Source: Cohnella sp. SGD-V74
GTDB lineage: Bacteria; Bacillota; Bacilli; Paenibacillales; Paenibacillaceae
Assembly: GCF_003001675.1 (NCBI RefSeq)
Contig: NZ_PVYW01000015.1
Coordinates: forward strand, 62,001-126,000
Length of the DNA stretch: 64,000 bases
Direction: 5' to 3'
Shown here: positions 60,135 to 64,000 of the stretch, piece by piece
Numbering within the stretch: the stretch's first letter is position 1
Layout of the letters: each line of letters starts with the position of its first letter
Translations under genes and position numbers: made by a program
The notes under the pieces: model-generated
Told to the model about the DNA's origin: nothing
Databases searched by the model: none
The model's input: only the letters and a program-made list of their open reading frames with translations

Positions 60135-60521
60135 TTATACTTTCTCGTCTACTAAAATTCCAGCAATCTCCATCATCTTCACGACAAGATCAAGCGTTTT
60201 CTCAGGAGGGATCTCGCGAATCAGTTCTCCCGTTTCTTTGTTAAAGACTTTCACCATTACAGCCTTAGTCTGCTCATGAACCTTAACTTCAAAAGAGGTA
60301 GTAGGACCCTCCAAAGATTTAATGGCCCGATCCACGGCTCGAATAAGTTGTTCTTCCCCAATGGATACTTTGACTCCTTGTCTCTCTGCAATCTCCAATT
60401 GTTTTCCCGTTCGCGGCAACGACTGCGATACTGTTTGCTGTTTGGGAGCTTCTGCTTCAAGGCCAGCTTTCACTGCAGGAGTTTGAACAGGCGACGCTGT
60501 AGCGCTTGATACCGTGTGCAT
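60135..60521 (-). CDS. flaG: FlaG family flagellar protein
   Basis: This 128-residue protein matches FlaG in its C-terminal half (KAVMVKVFNKETGELIREIP, then EKTLDLVVKMMEIAGILVD). The N-terminal half is a Pro/Ala/Gln-rich disordered segment. FlaG affects filament length in several genera. A SigD-type promoter lies about 40-70 bp upstream, so flaG probably heads the flaG-fliD-GT-fliS-fliT unit. Confidence 0.93.
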   Translation of the reverse strand: MHTVSSATASPVQTPAVKAGLEAEAPKQQTVSQSLPRTGKQLEIAERQGVKVSIGEEQLIRAVDRAIKSLEGPTTSFEVKVHEQTKAVMVKVFNKETGELIREIPPEKTLDLVVKMMEIAGILVDEKV

Positions 60522-60562
60522 GTCAATCCCTCATTCCGTACCAGATTGGCAATCTACTTTAT

Positions 60563-60590
60563 ATATCGACTACAAGTTATCTTTTATTTA
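60563..60590 (-). promoter_or_regulatory. SigD-type promoter for flaG-fliD-GT-fliS-fliT
   Basis: On the minus strand TAAA, a 16-nt spacer and GTCGATAT resemble the SigD consensus TAAA-N15-GCCGATAT (7 of 8 in the -10). It lies between the hag terminator and flaG. Confidence 0.7.
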
Positions 60591-60602
60591 GCATCAATAA
60601 TA

Positions 60603-60640
60603 GAAAAAGAGGCTTCGGGTAATCCCGAAGCCTCTTTTTC
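60603..60640 (-). terminator. Terminator of hag
   Basis: A perfect 17-bp stem (GAAAAAGAGGCTTCGGG and its complement) with a 4-nt loop and a T-run on the minus strand lies 10-47 bp after the hag stop. The strength fits a very abundant mRNA. Confidence 0.95.
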
Positions 60641-60649
60641 TTGTTTGAA

Positions 60650-61420
60650 TTAACGGAGCAAGGACAGTACGCCTTGCGGAGCGGAGTTTGCTTGTGCAAG
60701 CATCGCTTGCGAAGATTGAAGCAGGATTTGGTTCTTGGTAAGAGCAACCATCTCGCTAGCCATATCCGTGTCACGAATACGGGATTCAGCAGCCGTAAGG
60801 TTCTCAACCGTTGTGCCCAAGTTGTTGGAAGTGTACTCCAGACGGTTTTGGACAGCACCCAGTTTAGCACGTTGCGTAGCCACGTTCTCGATTGCCGTTT
60901 CGATGCTTGCCAGAGAAGTAGTACTTCCCAGCGCGTTGAAACCAGTTGTAGAAATAGAACCGATCGAGATTGTGCCACCAGTAACATCATTGGATTGGAT
61001 CGAAGCTCCAGCCGTGATGTTAATTCCGTTAAACTTCGTTTCCGTCATGATTTTGTCGATTTGAGCACCCAGTGCAGTCAACTCTTCATTGATGTTAGCT
61101 TTATCCGTCGAAGAATACGTTCCGTTCAGCTTCTGAACGTTCAATTCTTTCATCCGAGTCAGCATTGCGCTAACTTCGTTCATTGCACCTTCAGCCGTTT
61201 GAACGAAAGAAATACCGTCTTGAACGTTGCGTTGCGCTTGTTCGAGACCGCGAATTTGGCCACGCATCTTCTCGGATACAGCCAGACCCGCTGCATCGTC
61301 AGCAGCACGGTTGATGCGGAGACCGGAAGCCAGTTTCTCCATGTTCTTGCTCGTTGCAACGTTGTTCAACGTCATGTTGCGGTGAGTGTTTACTGCAGTA
61401 ATGTTGTGATTAATACGCAT
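60650..61420 (-). CDS. hag: Flagellin (short form)
   Basis: This 256-residue flagellin begins MRINHNITAVNTHRNMTLNN at ATG 61420 (AGGGAGGA upstream). An earlier frame start is not used by any flagellin. The D0/D1 halves are conserved (ASGLRINRAADDAAGLAVSE near the N terminus; LTAAESRIRDTDMASEMVAL and ILLQSSQAMLAQANSAPQGV near the C terminus). Only about 30-40 residues, rich in Ser/Thr/Asn/Gly (INITAGASIQSNDVTGGTIS), lie between, in place of D2/D3. Those residues are the likely glycan sites. It has a SigD promoter and CsrA-like leader sites. Confidence 0.97.
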   Translation of the reverse strand: MRINHNITAVNTHRNMTLNNVATSKNMEKLASGLRINRAADDAAGLAVSEKMRGQIRGLEQAQRNVQDGISFVQTAEGAMNEVSAMLTRMKELNVQKLNGTYSSTDKANINEELTALGAQIDKIMTETKFNGINITAGASIQSNDVTGGTISIGSISTTGFNALGSTTSLASIETAIENVATQRAKLGAVQNRLEYTSNNLGTTVENLTAAESRIRDTDMASEMVALTKNQILLQSSQAMLAQANSAPQGVLSLLR

Positions 61421-61428
61421 AATCGAAT

Positions 61429-61465
61429 TCCTCCCTGAATGTTGTTGAGACTCGCATCCATGCGA
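61429..61465 (-). promoter_or_regulatory. CsrA-like binding sites in the hag leader
   Basis: The ribosome site reads AGGGAGGA (61429-61436). Upstream, TCGCAT-GG-ATGCGA (61452-61465) is a perfect 6-bp hairpin that shows GGA at its loop. In Bacillus subtilis CsrA binds two GGA sites in the hag leader, one over the ribosome site, and blocks translation until FliW removes CsrA. csrA and fliW lie directly upstream here. Confidence 0.65.
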
Positions 61466-61520
61466 TTTCTCCATTACCTAATCTATAGGTCGGCCGCCCT
61501 ATATTCAGGCTCTGTATTCA

Positions 61521-61547
61521 TTATCGGCGGAGAGACAAAGAAGCTTA
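61521..61547 (-). promoter_or_regulatory. SigD-type promoter of hag
   Basis: On the minus strand TAAG, a 15-nt spacer and GCCGATAA match the SigD consensus TAAA-N15-GCCGATAT. It lies about 100 bp before the start, immediately after the csrA stop. Confidence 0.82.
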
Positions 61548-61555
61548 ATAGCCTT

Positions 61556-61795
61556 TTAGAAATTTTTGCTGATTTTTTTGAGTTCTTCGGAGAGAAAGCT
61601 CACATCCACCTTATTGGATACTGCATTTCGGTTCGATTCCTGCACGGAGTCTACTAGTTCCTTACGCAGGATCTGTATTTCCCTTGGAGCAGCGATTCCT
61701 AACTTTATTACATCGCCCTCTACTTCCAACACGGTGATTTCTATATTCTCCTGCAAAATAACCGATTGTCCTTTTTTACGGGAAAGCACAAGCAT
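61556..61795 (-). CDS. csrA: Carbon storage regulator CsrA
   Basis: This 79-residue RNA-binding protein begins MLVLSRKKGQSVILQENIEI. It has the conserved core GDVIKLGIAAPREIQILRKE, whose residues bind GGA loops as a swapped dimer. The C-terminal extension (FLSEELKKISKNF) is typical of Gram-positive forms that FliW binds. AAAGGAGGTG precedes the ATG. It is 21 bp after fliW and just upstream of hag, its main target. Confidence 0.97.
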   Translation of the reverse strand: MLVLSRKKGQSVILQENIEITVLEVEGDVIKLGIAAPREIQILRKELVDSVQESNRNAVSNKVDVSFLSEELKKISKNF

Positions 61796-61816
61796 AGGAA
61801 CACCTCCTTTATCTTT

Positions 61817-62242
61817 CTATCTTGGCTCGAAGAGTCGATGTCTTGCCGTATAAGACGTATTGGATAGAATGATCTGCTTACCCAAGCCAACGTTCGCATT
61901 CAAGATAACGGGAGCAACCAAATTTACGGTAGCCGAACTCAGACTCCCCCGCCAAGTTACGATAACGCGAATAATTAGAGACTGGCTGGAAACCAACTGC
62001 AGTTCCTTTATTGCGTGTTCCGGCAACTCAAATTCATATTCCTTAAAGAAAAAAAACGGATCAACGATAACGAAGCTCGTCTCCTCACTGTCCAGGCATT
62101 TTAATGTTCCAAACGGTTTGTTAGCCTCCTCTTCCGCCAGAACAAAACGCTTGCAGTGAGCAAAACCCGGGAGCCCCTCCTCAAAATTGTAAATCAATTT
62201 CTCATTCATTTGAGGTAATCCTGCTTCAGTTTGATTATGCAT
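61817..62242 (-). CDS. fliW: Flagellar assembly factor FliW
   Basis: This 141-residue protein binds flagellin and CsrA in turn, and frees hag mRNA from repression when flagellin is exported. It has the FliW pattern IYNFEEGLPGFAHCKRFVLA, SFVIVDPFFFFKEYEFELPE and the late NANVGLGKQIILSNTSYTAR. I start at ATG 62242 since AGGAGG lies 7 nt before it; an upstream ATG at 62278 precedes that site. It is coupled with csrA as in Bacillus. Confidence 0.96.
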   Translation of the reverse strand: MHNQTEAGLPQMNEKLIYNFEEGLPGFAHCKRFVLAEEEANKPFGTLKCLDSEETSFVIVDPFFFFKEYEFELPEHAIKELQLVSSQSLIIRVIVTWRGSLSSATVNLVAPVILNANVGLGKQIILSNTSYTARHRLFEPR

Positions 62243-62311
62243 TTCCCGGCCTCCTAACCCTAAAATTAGAAAAGCCATAAGCGTATATCGCTTATAGCTT
62301 AATTTAAAAAC

Positions 62312-62878
62312 TTATGCAATTATATTGATCTCGGGAGGCGTAATCGTGACTTTTGGGTATTGCTGCATGTACACGTTCACGTTCCCCCGTTCATAATGAA
62401 TTTCCGGTCGATGAACTTGAGACTGAATCCTCACTTGGCCAACATCTACCTGCAGATTGATATCATTAGGCATATAGTGAAAATCAACATTTGCCAAGGA
62501 GGCAAATCCGAAGATTTGTAAATCAGGCGCCCCTTCGATAAAATCGCTTAAAGCAAGCTCGGGAATAGGATTATCGCGATTGGTAAGATCCCCCATCCGA
62601 TTCCCCTTCTCGACAATATGCTGAATGTTCTGCTGAGCGACTTGTTTATATTGGGAGTATACACGGTTCCAGAAAGCTTCCGCCTTGCCACCAGTTAAAG
62701 CATCGTTAGTCAAAGATTGATCTATCTGAAGATCACCTGGACGATTAGTGGCAGAAATGACGGTTGGCGTCGATTGTACTTCCAGTTCCGGCTTCGGCCG
62801 ACGAATTTGAAACTGTCCGAGTTCGGATTCAACACCAATCAATCCCCTTTGGGATTGAATCGATAAGAACGGTACCAT
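62312..62878 (-). CDS. DUF6470 (YviE-type) flagellar-locus protein
   Basis: This 188-residue protein lies between flgL and fliW, the place of yviE in Bacillus subtilis. It opens PFLSIQSQRGLIGVESELGQ, has a middle helix (AFWNRVYSQYKQVAQQNIQH), then beta segments (NINLQVDVGQVRIQSQVHRP-like, residues about 150-170) and ends EINIIA. The family is conserved in Firmicute flagellar operons; its role is unproven. GAGGAGG precedes the ATG. Confidence 0.88.
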   Translation of the reverse strand: MVPFLSIQSQRGLIGVESELGQFQIRRPKPELEVQSTPTVISATNRPGDLQIDQSLTNDALTGGKAEAFWNRVYSQYKQVAQQNIQHIVEKGNRMGDLTNRDNPIPELALSDFIEGAPDLQIFGFASLANVDFHYMPNDINLQVDVGQVRIQSQVHRPEIHYERGNVNVYMQQYPKVTITPPEINIIA

Positions 62879-62904
62879 GCCTCAAACCTCCTCACTCTCC
62901 AGAC

Positions 62905-63828
62905 TTATCGCAAGAAGTCGACAAGCGATGGCGAGATGACTTTCGCTCCAACAGACAACGAAGCTTGATAGATGCTCTCGTTCACCTTCGAGCGGATAAT
63001 CAAATCCTCAATATCTGCATCCTCGGTTTTGGACTGCAGCGTTTCAAGGTTCACATTCAGATCCTTTAACCGTTGCTCCATCAACTCCACCCGGTTGACG
63101 CGGGCACCAACCTCTGCTTGCTGTGTGAGAATTTTGTCCAGTCTGCTGTCCAACGCGGTTATCTGTCCGTTTACCCCTTCGTAGTTACCAGACTCCAAGT
63201 TAGCAACCATCTGATCAATGACATAGAACAAATTATCGTCCTCATTCTGCGGCGCCGTTACTCCTGGTGGCGGAAAACCAAACACATTGTTTCCTGTCAG
63301 ATTTACCGTTAATTCAATGCCTGTATTGATTGCATAATTGAGGTTCCCAGTATCTGTTACAACATCCGTGGGTGAGGTTGCATTATCATAAGGAATTTTA
63401 TCCGTGAATTGTCCATTAAACACATATTTACCTTTAAATTGACTATTCGCAATATCCACAAGCTGTTCCTTTAGTTGTTTCATTTCGCTTGCGATATTAT
63501 CCAACGCCACTTGGGGATTGGTTCCATTCGCTCCCTTGACGGCCAACTCTTTAATTCGTTTTCCGATGTCTCCAACCTGAGTAAGCAAAGTATCGTTAAA
63601 ATCCAGCCAGGAAGCCGCGGAATTGACATTCGTCTGATATTGCTCATTTAGAGACAAATCACTTCGATAGCGTAAGGAGTATGTAATGCCAACCGGATCA
63701 TCAGACGGGCGATTGATCTTCATGCCCGTCGACAACTGCTCCTGAAGCCCCTGCATTTGGGAGAGGTTTTTGTTAATATTACGTAGGAGTTGACTTGTTA
63801 TTGTCCCCTGCGTGACGCGTCCCAACAT
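62905..63828 (-). CDS. flgL: Flagellar hook-associated protein 3
   Basis: This 307-residue hook-filament junction protein has the flagellin-like N terminus (MLGRVTQGTITSQLLRNINK, LSTGMKINRPSDDPVGITYS) and C terminus (TEDADIEDLIIRSKVNESIY, VGAKVISPSLVDFLR). The central part holds FKGKYVFNGQFTDKIPYDNA. Length is in the usual range. It follows flgK by 28 bp and precedes the DUF6470 gene. Confidence 0.97.
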   Translation of the reverse strand: MLGRVTQGTITSQLLRNINKNLSQMQGLQEQLSTGMKINRPSDDPVGITYSLRYRSDLSLNEQYQTNVNSAASWLDFNDTLLTQVGDIGKRIKELAVKGANGTNPQVALDNIASEMKQLKEQLVDIANSQFKGKYVFNGQFTDKIPYDNATSPTDVVTDTGNLNYAINTGIELTVNLTGNNVFGFPPPGVTAPQNEDDNLFYVIDQMVANLESGNYEGVNGQITALDSRLDKILTQQAEVGARVNRVELMEQRLKDLNVNLETLQSKTEDADIEDLIIRSKVNESIYQASLSVGAKVISPSLVDFLR

Positions 63829-63856
63829 TTTATCTCACCCTTTCACTGTGAAAATG

Positions 63857-64000
63857 TTACCTGCCAACGGTTCCCATGCCATTAATTATTCTATCCAGAG
63901 TCTCATCAATTGTTGTCATGAAGCGTGCTGCCGCATTGTAGGCATGCTGGAACTTGACCATGTTGCTCATTTCTTCGTCAAGCGATACGCCGCTAACGGA
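63857..64000 (-). CDS. flgK: Flagellar hook-associated protein 1, C-terminal end only
   Basis: The last 47 codons of flgK enter from beyond base 64000. The translated end includes GVSLDEEMSNMVKFQHAYNA and ARFMTTIDETLDRIINGMG, the highly conserved FlgK/flagellar rod-hook C-terminal pattern, then TAA at 63857. It is in line with flgL, as in the standard flgK-flgL pair. Confidence 0.95.
   Translation of the reverse strand, partial: SVSGVSLDEEMSNMVKFQHAYNAAARFMTTIDETLDRIINGMGTVGR

Noticed and set aside
1..64000. tRNA, rRNA, CRISPR arrays, insertion sequences and prophage
   Set aside because: I saw no regularly spaced repeats, no tRNA-like cloverleaf with CCA-side pairing and no transposase or integrase apart from the broken Rpn-type gene. 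Structured RNAs without obvious sequence marks could still be missed.

Overview
The window looks like chromosomal DNA from a motile, endospore-lineage Firmicute of the Paenibacillaceae (Paenibacillus/Cohnella type). The evidence is the gene orders secA-prfB and flgK-flgL-DUF6470-fliW-csrA-hag-flaG-fliD-fliS-fliT, the long-form hpf, AGGAGG-type ribosome sites and a GC-rich backbone. Genus is inference. Nearly every gene lies on the minus strand, so transcription runs from high to low coordinates. The one clear exception is a glycosyltransferase at 54866-56770.

Region by region (low to high coordinate): 1-7.4 kb is a carbohydrate uptake and oxidation unit. It holds a Gfo/Idh dehydrogenase, a TIM-barrel isomerase, a lipoprotein binding protein, a permease and an ATPase cut by the window edge, preceded by two tandem paralogous LacI-type regulators. 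GAGAACGTTCTC palindromes mark their probable operators. 7.5-9.3 kb is a decaying accessory patch: an AraC C-terminal remnant, a MazE/MazF-like pair whose antitoxin seems to have lost the middle of its fold, and an Rpn-type nuclease broken by a stop. 9.4-17.9 kb is arginine biosynthesis (argCJBDF, then argG and argH); a good promoter with an ARG box on its -10 lies before argC. 17.9-27.2 kb holds yitT-like, prfB (programmed +1 frameshift), secA, a small coiled-coil protein, rfbH, rfbG, hpf and a cold-shock gene, several with clear terminators.

27.3-53.3 kb is a 26-kb same-strand glycan island. It holds three paralogous GT2 enzymes, a GT4 enzyme, another glycosyltransferase, two FkbM and two TylF-type methyltransferases, a SAF-less NeuB-like synthase, a CMP-sugar synthetase fused to a HAD phosphatase, a Maf/DUF115 protein, two TagD-like cytidylyltransferases (one fused to a Gfo/Idh oxidoreductase), two LicD proteins, a glycerophosphodiesterase, a metallophosphoesterase, UDP-galactopyranose mutase and a CDP-glycerol-transferase-like enzyme with a seven-repeat C-terminal region. 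The most striking feature is that at least eleven of these otherwise unrelated proteins carry the same small nucleotide-binding-like module (a GAG-type loop, then a D/N-rich strand, then a short hydrophobic strand), at the N terminus in some and the C terminus in others.

53.4-64 kb is the flagellar filament region: fliB (flagellin lysine methylase), the plus-strand GT2-TPR protein, fliT, fliS, a GT2-TPR gene spliced between fliS and fliD, fliD, flaG, hag (short, 256 aa), csrA, fliW, a DUF6470 gene, flgL and the end of flgK. SigD-type promoters precede hag and flaG, and the hag leader has CsrA-like sites. My working model is that the island builds a nonulosonic-acid- and phosphopolyol-containing glycan attached to the short flagellin, with FliB adding lysine methylation. 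A cell-wall or S-layer polymer is the main alternative.
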